A stretch of 64,000 nucleotides of DNA from contig SZYB01000002.1 of the NCBI GenBank assembly GCA_030263285.1, forward strand, positions 62,001-126,000. The letters run 5' to 3'. The notes under the pieces are model-generated. The model made no database searches, was not told the DNA's origin, and worked only from the letters and a program-made list of their open reading frames with translations. A program made the translations under genes and the position numbers. This document shows positions 27,820-36,510 of this stretch, in pieces. This DNA comes from Bergeyella sp. Lineage in GTDB: Bacteria > Bacteroidota > Bacteroidia > Flavobacteriales > Weeksellaceae. Each line of letters starts with the position of its first letter. Position 1 is the first letter of the stretch.

Positions 27820-28256
27820 ACTCTTTCCGAATTTTCATGGTTTTAGCAGGAATCTCTGGGCTGATAGGAGTAAGGGGGCTGGAAGACAAAATTTTTTATG
27901 ACCCTTTTCTGGATTTATTCCGCAGGACAGACAGAAAGTTTTTCTTTCCAGACTTTGATAGTACCAGACTTATCCTCAACTCTCTATTCAGATTTTTTTT
28001 AAATCTTGTTTTTTCTGTTATCGTTATCCAGGGGATATTTTGGAAAAAAACATGGACATCGCAAGCTGCGTTTCTTATGGCAGCCGTTTTTATGATCACT
28101 TTCCCTATATACGTGTACTGTATTGAAACCCAATTCAGTCTGGGATATTTGTTTGCCTTTTATGTAAGAAGATTTGTCATCCAGCCTCTTGTTCTTTTAC
28201 TTCTTATTCCTCTTTTTTACCTAAGAACCAGAGAAAAAAAGAAGGGACAAAGATAA
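27816..28256 (+). CDS. Exosortase F system-associated membrane protein
   Basis: A 146-residue membrane protein with about four helices that is co-encoded with XrtF in flavobacteria. Its segment GVRGLEDKIFYDPFLDLFR near residue 20 and the C-terminal YVRRFVIQPLVLLLLIP are typical. The correct start is the ATG at 27816, which overlaps the xrtF stop (ATGA); the frame extends 36 bp upstream to a TTG. It converges on the CDF gene with a 2-bp gap. It probably helps XrtF fold or act, which is known only from co-occurrence. Confidence 0.88.
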   Translation: MNSFRIFMVLAGISGLIGVRGLEDKIFYDPFLDLFRRTDRKFFFPDFDSTRLILNSLFRFFLNLVFSVIVIQGIFWKKTWTSQAAFLMAAVFMITFPIYVYCIETQFSLGYLFAFYVRRFVIQPLVLLLLIPLFYLRTREKKKGQR

Positions 28257-28258
28257 AG

Positions 28259-29251
28259 CTAATTCTCTACATGATGTTTCTCCGGCTGAGAGATGGTCTT
28301 TGCGTTCCATGGTATTTTTTTTTGAAAAGAGTCAAGTCTTACGGGACAATCTTTCATCTGACATATACCGCAAGACAAGGGTCTACAATCATCCAGATGA
28401 ATGTTAAATTCTATATTTCTCGGAGTATTCTCCGCAATGAGTATGATAAGTTCCCTCATCTCTTCATGTGCCTTTCTCAGCTCAAAATACCAGGGCAAAG
28501 TAAGATGAGCGTCAATATGAAGTTTACTCCCAAACTGCTGAATCCTCATATTATGAATATCTATCCATTCTGCTTTTCTATTCCGACTGAGGAGTTTGGA
28601 AATGAACTGCAACAAAGGAAGATCGGCTTCATCCATAATCCCCTTTACAGATTTTCTGATAATCCTAATCCCTATACGTATGATATATAGGGCGAAAATA
28701 AAGGCCACGACTGCATCCAGCCAATAAACCCCCGTAAGGTGTATTATTATGAGACTTCCCACCACTCCTCCGGTAGTAATCGTGTCGCTTTGGAGGTGTC
28801 TGCCGGAACTTTCCAACACAAAAGAATTTTCCTTTTTACCCTTTCGTAAAGAGATGTAACCCAATATATAATTGATAAGTGCCGTGGCAGCGATGATGAG
28901 AATACCCCAATCCAGTCGCTGAGGAATATTTTTTGTGATAAGAGAGATCACGGTCTGTACGATAACAACGATCCCTGAAAAAAATATAAGTCCCCCCTCT
29001 ACCCCCGAAGTAACAAATTCTATTTTTCCGTGTCCATAAGGATGATCATGATCTTTAGGCTTTGACGATAAGTATAAGGAATAAAGCCCCATAAACCCTC
29101 CTAAAATATTCACCACGCTCTCCATTGCATCGGAAAAAACAGAATTGGAACCGGTAAGTTTCCAAGCAATAAGTTTTGCGATGAAAATAAAAACCCCAAA
29201 AACGGCTATTTTTTTGTGAAATCTAAATCTAGATTTTTCTGCCTTCCCCAT
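28259..29251 (-). CDS. Cation diffusion facilitator transporter
   Basis: A 330-residue CDF exporter for divalent metals such as Zn or Fe. The transport site appears as SDAMES in helix 2 and HLQSDT (HxxxD) in helix 5, with the HDHPYGHGKIEF loop after helix 2. Six membrane helices are followed by a cytoplasmic domain (residues 200-300). The tail contains a cysteine cluster, CRPLSCGICQMKDCPVR, unlike the plain C-terminus of FieF-type proteins, which may bind metal for sensing. It starts alone, 80 bp from the asd stop. Confidence 0.9.
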   Translation of the reverse strand: MGKAEKSRFRFHKKIAVFGVFIFIAKLIAWKLTGSNSVFSDAMESVVNILGGFMGLYSLYLSSKPKDHDHPYGHGKIEFVTSGVEGGLIFFSGIVVIVQTVISLITKNIPQRLDWGILIIAATALINYILGYISLRKGKKENSFVLESSGRHLQSDTITTGGVVGSLIIIHLTGVYWLDAVVAFIFALYIIRIGIRIIRKSVKGIMDEADLPLLQFISKLLSRNRKAEWIDIHNMRIQQFGSKLHIDAHLTLPWYFELRKAHEEMRELIILIAENTPRNIEFNIHLDDCRPLSCGICQMKDCPVRLDSFQKKIPWNAKTISQPEKHHVEN

Positions 29252-29331
29252 TTCCGAAAATCATTGCTGAGCTTAATAAAAACATTTAAGATATTTAATA
29301 AAAACCCACCGTTTACGTGAGCTTACTTTTT

Positions 29332-30342
29332 TTATACCCATTTTTTTTCTATCAAATATTCCGCAATTTGTACTGCATTGGTAGCAGCTCCTTTCCTTAA
29401 ATTATCGGAAACAATCCAGCAATTAAGCGTTTTAGGCTGAGAAAAATCTCTTCTTATCCTCCCCACAAACACCTCATCTTTTCCCTCAGAATAAAGGGGC
29501 ATGGGGTACTCATTTTTATCTATGTTATCCTGTACCGTCACGCCGGGAGTACGGGAAAGAATCCCTCTAAGCTCCTCAAGGTCAAAATCATTTTCAAACT
29601 CAATATTCACACTCTCCGAATGTCCCCCTTGCACAGGAACCCTCACCGCGGTTGCCGTAAGACGAAAAGAATCATCTCTCAGAATCTTGGCAGACTCCCG
29701 GGTAAGCTTGAGTTCTTCTTTCGTATATCCCCCCTCCTCAAAAACATCACACTGAGGCAAAGCATTCTTATAAATGTCATAGGGATATACCTTTGACACA
29801 GACTCTGTATCCTCTCCCTTTACCTCTGCAAAAATCTCTTGATTAAGCTGATCTACCGCTGCTTTTCCGGTACCTGTTACCGACTGGTAAGTAGAAACCA
29901 CCACCCGCTTTAGCCGATACTTCTTATGCAAAGGACCAAGCACCATGACGAGTTGTATGGTAGAGCAATTAGGATTGGCTATTATTTTATCCTCTTTGGT
30001 GAGCAAACTTGCATTTATCTCCGGAACTACAAGTTTTTTTGTAGGATCCATCCTCCAGGCAGATGAGTTGTCTATCACAAAACTTCCCGCCACTGCAAAC
30101 CTGGGTGCCCATTCCAGAGAGGTAGCCCCCCCCGCAGAAAAAATAGCAATATCGGGTCTTTGTTCTACTGCGGCAGACAAGGAAACCACATTATACTGCT
30201 TTCCTTTATAATGTATGGGCTTTCCCACAGATTTTTCCGAAGCAACAGGAACCAAGTCAGAAACGGGAAAATCTCTTTCTTCCAACACTTTTAACATCAC
30301 CTGACCTACCATCCCGGTAGCCCCTACAACGGCTATTTTCAC
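29332..30342 (-). CDS. asd: Aspartate-semialdehyde dehydrogenase
   Basis: Makes aspartate semialdehyde for lysine, diaminopimelate, threonine and methionine synthesis. VVGATGMVGQVMLKVL binds NADPH at the N-terminus, NPNCSTIQL holds the catalytic cysteine, and VQGGHSESVNIEFE carries the conserved histidine. At 336 residues it is complete. It works in the same pathway as lysA (54136-55335). It ends 80 bp before the CDF gene start on the same strand. Confidence 0.96.
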   Translation of the reverse strand: MKIAVVGATGMVGQVMLKVLEERDFPVSDLVPVASEKSVGKPIHYKGKQYNVVSLSAAVEQRPDIAIFSAGGATSLEWAPRFAVAGSFVIDNSSAWRMDPTKKLVVPEINASLLTKEDKIIANPNCSTIQLVMVLGPLHKKYRLKRVVVSTYQSVTGTGKAAVDQLNQEIFAEVKGEDTESVSKVYPYDIYKNALPQCDVFEEGGYTKEELKLTRESAKILRDDSFRLTATAVRVPVQGGHSESVNIEFENDFDLEELRGILSRTPGVTVQDNIDKNEYPMPLYSEGKDEVFVGRIRRDFSQPKTLNCWIVSDNLRKGAATNAVQIAEYLIEKKWV

Positions 30343-30361
30343 GACCTTATTTTTACTTTGA

Positions 30362-30808
30362 TTACGGGGAAACTAACTTTGAGAAAGGAAGAGCATAAAA
30401 AAACAGAAGTACAGCCAAAATAGCGAGAAAAAAAACACCCATAGAAAGTCGGGGTTTCGTCTTTATTTTTTTATTCACCATAGTGACAAGAACAGCCCCA
30501 ATAAACATAGAAAAAGGATGCTCTATATACGCAAACCTCAGAGACTTGATCTTCATCACCTCTCCCATCCCGATGTTTTTTATAATATCCAAAAAAGGGG
30601 ACGTACCCAAAAGCATCACAATACCTATCAAGAACTGAAGGTGAAAAAATACCATGGTAAAAACAGATATTTTCCTTAAAAATCCGGTGATTTTTCCGCT
30701 ATAACTAAACATTACACCAAACAGAGCAATGAGATATAACAAAATGCAAACGAACTCTGCGTAAGCAAAACCCCTGTGGATCTGAAGGATAGTCTGAGAA
30801 AAATGCAT
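30362..30808 (-). CDS. Four-helix membrane protein of unknown function
   Basis: A small inner-membrane protein with four hydrophobic helices and a start at MHFSQTILQIHRGFAYAE. It has histidines at IHRGF and FFHLQF, a pattern seen in cytochrome b-like four-helix proteins; homologues in flavobacteria carry a wrong "ribosomal protein L27" label. I chose the ATG at 30808 (148 residues); another in-frame start lies at 30832. It begins the minus-strand unit with asd 19 bp downstream, and is divergent from the oxidoreductase gene. Confidence 0.72.
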   Translation of the reverse strand: MHFSQTILQIHRGFAYAEFVCILLYLIALFGVMFSYSGKITGFLRKISVFTMVFFHLQFLIGIVMLLGTSPFLDIIKNIGMGEVMKIKSLRFAYIEHPFSMFIGAVLVTMVNKKIKTKPRLSMGVFFLAILAVLLFFYALPFSKLVSP

Positions 30809-30945
30809 GGAAATATAAATGATTTGACACAAAGATACTAAAACTTAGTGTTTTCGGAAGGTTCAAAAAATTCGAAATTGGGGGTTCAAAAACTTCCGAC
30901 CCATATTCATGGGATACTCTTATCTGCTTTCAAACATAATTTATC

Positions 30946-30953
30946 TATTTTTG
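30946..30953 (+). promoter_or_regulatory. -7 box of the oxidoreductase/trmD unit
   Basis: TATTTTTG fits TAnnTTTG exactly and ends 17 bp before the ATG at 30971. This decides against the longer frame that would start at 30848, since transcription would begin after that codon. Confidence 0.55.
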
Positions 30954-30970
30954 TGAAAAAACAATGTGCT

Positions 30971-32224
30971 ATGAGTGACAGGATTGTGATTATAGGAGGA
31001 GGGTTTGCGGGACTCAGATTAGCAAGAGAGCTCAATGACAAGGGGCAAAAGATCATGCTGGTTGACCGGGTGAATCACCATATGTTTCAACCTCTTTTTT
31101 ATCAGGTTGCCAGTGGCAGGATAGAGCCGTCAAATATCTCCTTTCCTTTCAGGAAAATCTTTCAGCGTTCAAAAAACATTCAGTTTCGGATGACCAAAAT
31201 AAAAAAGATCATCCCGGAAGAAAACAAAATCATAGGAGAAGAAGGCACATTTGCTTATGATAAACTTGTAATCGCTACGGGCTGCAAGAGTAACTTTTTT
31301 GGAAACAGCAGAATGGAAGACTTATCCTTCGGCATGAAAAATACCCAGGAAGCCATAAGTATCAGAAATCATATTCTTATCACTTTTGAACGACTTATCA
31401 TAGAAAAAGAAAAAAGTCCGGAAGGAAATTGGAATATTGTAATCGTAGGAAGTGGACCTACGGGAGTAGAACTTGCTGGAGCCTTTGCGGAGATGAAAAA
31501 ATACGTTTTACCGAGAGACTACCCGAATATGGATTTCTCAGATCTTAGGATCATCATCAATGCTGTGGAAAAACCTCTGAGTTCTATGAGCAAAGAAGCG
31601 CAAAACAAAACAGAAAAATATTTAAAACAATTAGGCGTAGAGTGTTGGAATAATGAGATGGTTACCGGCTACGACGGAAGTGTTGTTTCTCTTAAAAGTG
31701 GCGGGAGCATACAATCAAGCAACGTGATCTGGGCAGCCGGAGTTACGGGAAATATAATAGAAGGAATTAATCCGGAACAGATATACAAAAACAGATATGT
31801 GGTAGACCGCCACAACAAAATTATAGGATACGACAACATATATGCGATAGGAGATATTGCCTATATGGCAACCCCCGAATTTCCCCTCTCTCACCCTCAG
31901 GTGGCAAGTGTTGCCATACAACAGGCAAAAAATTTGGCAAAAAATCTTCTTACGAAAGACACCGAAAAATGGCAAAACTTTACTTATGTTGACAGAGGTT
32001 CTATGGCCACAATAGGAAAGCACAAAGCGGTGGTCGATCTTCCGAAATTTAAATTTCAGGGAACTTTGGCATGGTATTTCTGGATGTTCCTCCATCTGAT
32101 GCTGATACTATCGGTAAGAAATAAAATAGCTATTTTCTTCAACTGGATGTGGAGCTATTTTAATAGAGACTCCTCGCTTCGGCTCATCATCACCCCCACC
32201 CGAAAAAACAGCACCGTACAGTGA
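30971..32224 (+). CDS. NAD(P)/FAD-dependent oxidoreductase (NDH-2-like)
   Basis: A 417-residue flavoprotein resembling type II NADH dehydrogenases. The FAD site IVIIGGGFAGLRLAREL is at the very N-terminus, the NAD(P) site is IVIVGSGPTGVELAGAF near residue 155, and the second FAD motif is NIYAIGDIAYM near residue 290. A hydrophobic segment near the C-terminus (WYFWMFLHLMLILSV) could anchor it to the membrane, where it would pass electrons to menaquinone. The start chosen follows the promoter box. The stop overlaps the trmD GTG start. Confidence 0.9.
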   Translation: MSDRIVIIGGGFAGLRLARELNDKGQKIMLVDRVNHHMFQPLFYQVASGRIEPSNISFPFRKIFQRSKNIQFRMTKIKKIIPEENKIIGEEGTFAYDKLVIATGCKSNFFGNSRMEDLSFGMKNTQEAISIRNHILITFERLIIEKEKSPEGNWNIVIVGSGPTGVELAGAFAEMKKYVLPRDYPNMDFSDLRIIINAVEKPLSSMSKEAQNKTEKYLKQLGVECWNNEMVTGYDGSVVSLKSGGSIQSSNVIWAAGVTGNIIEGINPEQIYKNRYVVDRHNKIIGYDNIYAIGDIAYMATPEFPLSHPQVASVAIQQAKNLAKNLLTKDTEKWQNFTYVDRGSMATIGKHKAVVDLPKFKFQGTLAWYFWMFLHLMLILSVRNKIAIFFNWMWSYFNRDSSLRLIITPTRKNSTVQ

Positions 32225-32901
32225 GACTGGATATTATTACTCTCCATCCGGAGCTTATGGAAAGTCCCTTCCAAACTTCAATCCTAAAAAGAGGAATTGC
32301 CAAAGGACTGGTGGAAGTACATTTTCATCGGCTGAGAGATTGGGGCATAGGAAAACGAAAACAGGTAGACGATGAACCCTATGGGGGAGGAGCAGGAATG
32401 GTATTGAGAATAGAACCTCTAGACCAATGCATCTCCCATCTCAAATCCCAAAGAAACTACGACGAAATTATATACCTAACTCCAGATGGAGAAAGACTCT
32501 CACAAAAAACGGTGAATACCCTTTCTCTCAAAGAAAATATAATAATGATCTGCGGCCATTATAAAGGGATTGACCATAGATTAAGAACACTGCACATTAC
32601 AAAAGAAATTTCCATAGGAGATTATGTCCTCACAGGAGGAGAACTTGCTGCCTGCGTGCTTGCAGATGCCCTGATCCGGCTCATCCCAGGAGTAATCAAT
32701 GATGAACAGAGTGCCCTTACTGACAGCTTTCAGGACAACTTCCTTTCTCCTCCCATCTTTACCCGACCGGAAGAGTACAAAGGCATTAAGGTTCCCGAAA
32801 TTTTGCTCAGCGGAAATTTCAAAAAAATAGAACAGTGGCGTCAGGAAGAATCCTACAAAATCACCTTAGAAAAAAGACCGGATCTGCTCGGGGAAAAATA
32901 A
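32221..32901 (+). CDS. trmD: tRNA (guanine37-N1)-methyltransferase
   Basis: Methylates G37 of tRNAs, preventing frameshifting. The SPOUT trefoil knot is marked by YGGGAGMVL, ICGHYKGIDHR and SIGDYVLTGGELA, and the C-terminal domain includes FTRPEEYKGIKVPEIL. It begins with GTG, overlapping the upstream stop (GTGA). At 226 residues it has the normal length. The usual rpsP-rimM-trmD-rplS context is absent. Confidence 0.96.
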   Translation: MRLDIITLHPELMESPFQTSILKRGIAKGLVEVHFHRLRDWGIGKRKQVDDEPYGGGAGMVLRIEPLDQCISHLKSQRNYDEIIYLTPDGERLSQKTVNTLSLKENIIMICGHYKGIDHRLRTLHITKEISIGDYVLTGGELAACVLADALIRLIPGVINDEQSALTDSFQDNFLSPPIFTRPEEYKGIKVPEILLSGNFKKIEQWRQEESYKITLEKRPDLLGEK

Positions 32902-32921
32902 AAATGCTCTGATGGTTTTCT

Positions 32922-35486
32922 CTAGAAAGGATACCCAAAAGCAAAATTAAGGACCGCATCCGTTAATTTCCATCTCGGCATCCCCCAGCGATTACCCACC
33001 GGCATATTAGGATTATAAACCTTATAGGCTATATCTAAACGAAAAGTAACGTAAGCTACATTAATCCTAATACCAAAACCACTCCCCACTCCCAGCTGTT
33101 TAAAGAATTTATTCCACCGAAAATGATCATTGTACACATTATCTCGGGTGCTCCATATATTTCCTGCATCCACAAAAAGAGCCCCCTCAAACATCCTATT
33201 AAAAGGCATTCTGTACTCTATGTTGGTCGTCAATTTTACGTTTTCCATCGCATAAGATCTCACCTTTTCATCCAACTGAGAATCTGCTGGTCCCAGCCCT
33301 CCAAAAATCCTCCAAGCTCTGATATCATTTGACCCTCCATTAAAATAAGACCGTACAAAGGGCATATTTGTGGAATTCCCGTACGGAATCCCGACCCCTA
33401 TAAATTGCCTTAGAACCAATGTATTATTTTCATGCAGTTTAAAGTATTTTCGGATATCAATATCAAATTTGATAAACTGAGAAAATGGAATACCAAAAAG
33501 ACTCTTTTGCTGAAAATTTGTGGGATAATTGGTTACTTTTTTTTCACTAAATAATAGATTAAGAAGGTTACCCGAAGTTTCAAACTTAAAGTTAAAATAA
33601 AAAGGATGGGGTTTTTCCTTCTTTCCTATTTCATTATAAACAAAATTATAGATTGCGGAAGACACCACGACATCCTGTGTCTGTCTCTCTTTATTGAATA
33701 GTGACTGTAAAAACGAATTATAAAGCCCCATGTTGGAAGCATTCAACGAGGAATAAAAATTTTTATCAATCAATATTCTCTCCAAGAAATCATTTGAGGC
33801 TATATTCCCTGCCAAAAATTTTTGGTACAGTTCCGGACTGTACAACTGAAAAACCTCATCCCGCAAAGCCCTATCTCTGGGAAAATAATTATAATAGGCC
33901 TCCTTATCCCGGGTAAAACTAAACTGGGTATTGAAGAGGGTAAGCTTATGGGTTACATAATCATTCGCACTAAAAAAATAATTCAGACCGGTCGTGACAC
34001 TTATTCTTCCCAGACCTATATTATTTTGCAAAGAAACTCCCAGATTGACAGAAGAAATAGGGGAGTAACGTTTGGGAATGTGTTTATTGATAAAATCAGG
34101 AAGTACGAATCTGGGAAAAGACAGATCTGCCTGAGCAGAAATTTCGTAGGCGAGTATCTTTTTTCCGAGATCTTTAGTACTCTTAATGCTCCCAAAAGTT
34201 CCGGAAAGGCTGGTGTTTAAATTTTCCGCTCCACCAAAGATATTTCTGGTGGTCAAGTCGAAAGCCGGAGAAAACCCAAAATTCAACAGCTGGGAATAGG
34301 TAATATCACTGGATACCTTAAACTCGTACTTGGGAAGCGGAATCAGCGTGTACTCTACATTGAGAATACTGTCAGATCCCTTTTTGTAATCTATGTTCGA
34401 GGTAACATTGAAATTATTCATCAAGAGAAGATTCCTCCTGGAGACCTCTAGATTCTTCTGACTGTACAAATCTCCTTTATTTAAGATAATCGCTCTCCAT
34501 AACGCCTTGTTCTCGTACTCCTGATGCTTAGAATAAAACCGAATGTCGCCTATATTCTCTTTTTTAAGGCGTAGTGTATCGGCAATATTATCCGTGACAT
34601 TGACCCGTATCTCCCCTACGGTAGTTTTTTTGTAAGGCGTGTTTTTTTCATCTTTACGCACTTCAAGGATCAGGGAGATGTCCTTTTTTCCATTCAACGT
34701 ATCCGCCGTAAAAAAGATTTCTTCGCCAGAAGCATTAAACTTGTAGTATCCCTTGGACTGCATTTCTTCCGTAATCCTTTTTGTCTCCGCGTCAAGTTGA
34801 ACCTGATCCAGAATATCTTTCGCCCTTACAAGGGATCTATTTTTACTGGATTCATAAATATGCTTTACACCAGGATCTGAAATGTTGTAATAATAATCAT
34901 TTATTATCGCCGGATTTTTATGAGTAATCTTATAGATTACTTCTGCCTTTCTGGAAAGAGAATCTATACGCTGATTATATTTTACATCTGCATCCCAATA
35001 TCCTCTATAAACAAGCCTTTTTCTTAAGTTATTTACACTTGCATCCGTTTTTCCCGTTTCCAAAATTACGGGAGGAGAGGCAAAAGAATAAAGGAATCGG
35101 TCAAAGAAAAGAGATTTCCCTTTAAGCTCCGGACGTCCATATTTTACATAAAGAGAATCTCTCAGTTTCTGATCTCTTAAGTTGTTGGGGTAGGTAGAAT
35201 AATCAGCAAATATCGTATCATATTTGGAGGGAATAAGATTGTACATCGCCAGGCCGATCGGTAAAAAAAACAACTGTTTTTTATTGGGCTTCTGCAGTAC
35301 ATAATTGGGAAGTTCGTTAGAAAGTACTTTGCCATCAGTATACACAAATGTATTTTTGGTAAGAAGGTATTCGCCTTTTGGGACCTTCTTTGCGATATTA
35401 CAAGAAACCAACGAAGCAAGAAGAGTTGCAGAGAAAAAAAATATATAATACTTTTGGATACGATTCTGTGTATGCTTTCTGCTCAT
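32922..35486 (-). CDS. TamL-type outer-membrane BamA/TamA family lipoprotein
   Basis: An 854-residue Omp85-superfamily protein with a lipoprotein signal peptide ending in LVSC (Cys29), which marks the Bacteroidota TamL group rather than BamA. POTRA domains occupy roughly residues 60-430 and a 16-strand barrel the rest, ending with an aromatic C-terminal residue (FGYPF). NDIRAWRIFG near residue 705 corresponds to the conserved VRGF/Y-type L6 motif of the family. Role: assembly or export of outer-membrane components. I use the ATG at 35486; its first codons overlap the divergent RNA methyltransferase gene by 15 bp. Confidence 0.88.
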   Translation of the reverse strand: MSRKHTQNRIQKYYIFFFSATLLASLVSCNIAKKVPKGEYLLTKNTFVYTDGKVLSNELPNYVLQKPNKKQLFFLPIGLAMYNLIPSKYDTIFADYSTYPNNLRDQKLRDSLYVKYGRPELKGKSLFFDRFLYSFASPPVILETGKTDASVNNLRKRLVYRGYWDADVKYNQRIDSLSRKAEVIYKITHKNPAIINDYYYNISDPGVKHIYESSKNRSLVRAKDILDQVQLDAETKRITEEMQSKGYYKFNASGEEIFFTADTLNGKKDISLILEVRKDEKNTPYKKTTVGEIRVNVTDNIADTLRLKKENIGDIRFYSKHQEYENKALWRAIILNKGDLYSQKNLEVSRRNLLLMNNFNVTSNIDYKKGSDSILNVEYTLIPLPKYEFKVSSDITYSQLLNFGFSPAFDLTTRNIFGGAENLNTSLSGTFGSIKSTKDLGKKILAYEISAQADLSFPRFVLPDFINKHIPKRYSPISSVNLGVSLQNNIGLGRISVTTGLNYFFSANDYVTHKLTLFNTQFSFTRDKEAYYNYFPRDRALRDEVFQLYSPELYQKFLAGNIASNDFLERILIDKNFYSSLNASNMGLYNSFLQSLFNKERQTQDVVVSSAIYNFVYNEIGKKEKPHPFYFNFKFETSGNLLNLLFSEKKVTNYPTNFQQKSLFGIPFSQFIKFDIDIRKYFKLHENNTLVLRQFIGVGIPYGNSTNMPFVRSYFNGGSNDIRAWRIFGGLGPADSQLDEKVRSYAMENVKLTTNIEYRMPFNRMFEGALFVDAGNIWSTRDNVYNDHFRWNKFFKQLGVGSGFGIRINVAYVTFRLDIAYKVYNPNMPVGNRWGMPRWKLTDAVLNFAFGYPF

Positions 35487-36293
35487 AAGATTAAAATATT
35501 GCAATCCCTAGACAAGAAAAAATTCAGACAAAAGTACAATTTGTTTTTGGTTGAGGGGAACAAAGCCCTTACAGAGGTAAGGAATTCGGATATAGAAATC
35601 GTAGATATTTTTTCTGTTCATCCAGAAGAATTGAAGGAGTTGGGGGCGCCTATTCATGAGATCACAGAAAAAGAACTTAAAAAAATAAGTTTTCTATCCC
35701 ACCCTAAAGATTCTGTAGGAGTGTGTAAATTGCGCACACATGAACTTATAAATTCAACGTTTAATATTGTTCTAGACGGAATACAGGATCCCGGAAATCT
35801 GGGTACTATTATTCGTCTGGCAGACTGGTTTGGGATAGAACAAATCATATGCAGCGCAGACACAGTAGACTTGTATAACCCAAAAGTGATCCAGTCCAGT
35901 ATGGGAAGTTTTACCAGAGTGAATGTGACCTACAAAAACCTCAATACATTTTTGGCAGGTACTTCTCTGAGGAATATAGGAACCGATAAGGAAGGAAAAA
36001 ATATCTATTCTGCAGAAATCCACCCGCAGATCAATTTAATTATGGGAAACGAAGGAAACGGAATACGAAACAGCACTCAAAAATGGTTACACGACAAACT
36101 GAGCATACCCAGATTTGGAAAGAACCCGCGCACAGAAAGCCTTAATGTGGCCATCGCCACCTCTATAGTTCTCGGAGAAATCTTCTCAAAAAAAACAAGA
36201 CCCCAAAAAATGAAACCAGAAAAAACGGACGAGAAATCTAATGATGTCCCCCGTGTGCAAAAGGTCCGTGACCCTTCGGACGGCTATAGATAA
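35472..36293 (+). CDS. TrmH/SpoU family RNA 2'-O-methyltransferase
   Basis: A 273-residue SPOUT methyltransferase for rRNA or tRNA ribose. An N-terminal substrate-binding domain (RQKYNLFLVEGNKAL) precedes the knot domain, with motif 1 VLDGIQDPGNLGTIIR, motif 2 LIMGNEGNGIRN and motif 3 SLNVAIATSIVLGEIF. The specific target cannot be read from sequence. I start it at the ATG at 35472 (MLSAHKIKIL), where it overlaps the first codons of the divergent TamL gene. Its last 30 residues are a charged tail that runs over the end of the convergent membrane-protein gene. Confidence 0.9.
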   Translation: MLSAHKIKILQSLDKKKFRQKYNLFLVEGNKALTEVRNSDIEIVDIFSVHPEELKELGAPIHEITEKELKKISFLSHPKDSVGVCKLRTHELINSTFNIVLDGIQDPGNLGTIIRLADWFGIEQIICSADTVDLYNPKVIQSSMGSFTRVNVTYKNLNTFLAGTSLRNIGTDKEGKNIYSAEIHPQINLIMGNEGNGIRNSTQKWLHDKLSIPRFGKNPRTESLNVAIATSIVLGEIFSKKTRPQKMKPEKTDEKSNDVPRVQKVRDPSDGYR

Positions 36294-36510
36294 TCTCAAC
36301 GCCCTCCTGCTCGGTAATCTCCTTTCTTCGCAGCTCCTCCGGATCAAAAGGCTGGGTCTTGCCATAGTACTCCATGAGCCCCTCTGAAAGCCACACGGGC
36401 ACCACCACCATAAAAAACATAAAAATACACCAAAACCCCACCAGAAACATAGTGAAAAAGAAAACCGTCCAGAGAAACTGATAAAATGGCCAGAAAACCG
36501 AGAGCATCAT
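36238..36510 (-). CDS. Small membrane protein, unknown function
   Basis: A 90-residue protein with two adjacent hydrophobic helices (SVFWPFYQFLWTVFFF and VGFWCIFMFFMVVVPVWL) and a charged C-terminal tail ending in histidines (FAHGGHH). The ATG at 36510 is preferred over a TTG at 36555. The tail is encoded opposite the end of the SpoU gene, with 56 bp of convergent overlap. Its length, helix pair and clean codons suggest it is real, but I do not recognise a family. Confidence 0.55.
   Translation of the reverse strand: MMLSVFWPFYQFLWTVFFFTMFLVGFWCIFMFFMVVVPVWLSEGLMEYYGKTQPFDPEELRRKEITEQEGVEIIYSRPKGHGPFAHGGHH

Noticed and set aside
30848-30970. Longer start for the oxidoreductase
   Set aside because: The promoter box at 30946-30953 and the FAD-binding motif directly after the ATG at 30971 argue for the shorter form.
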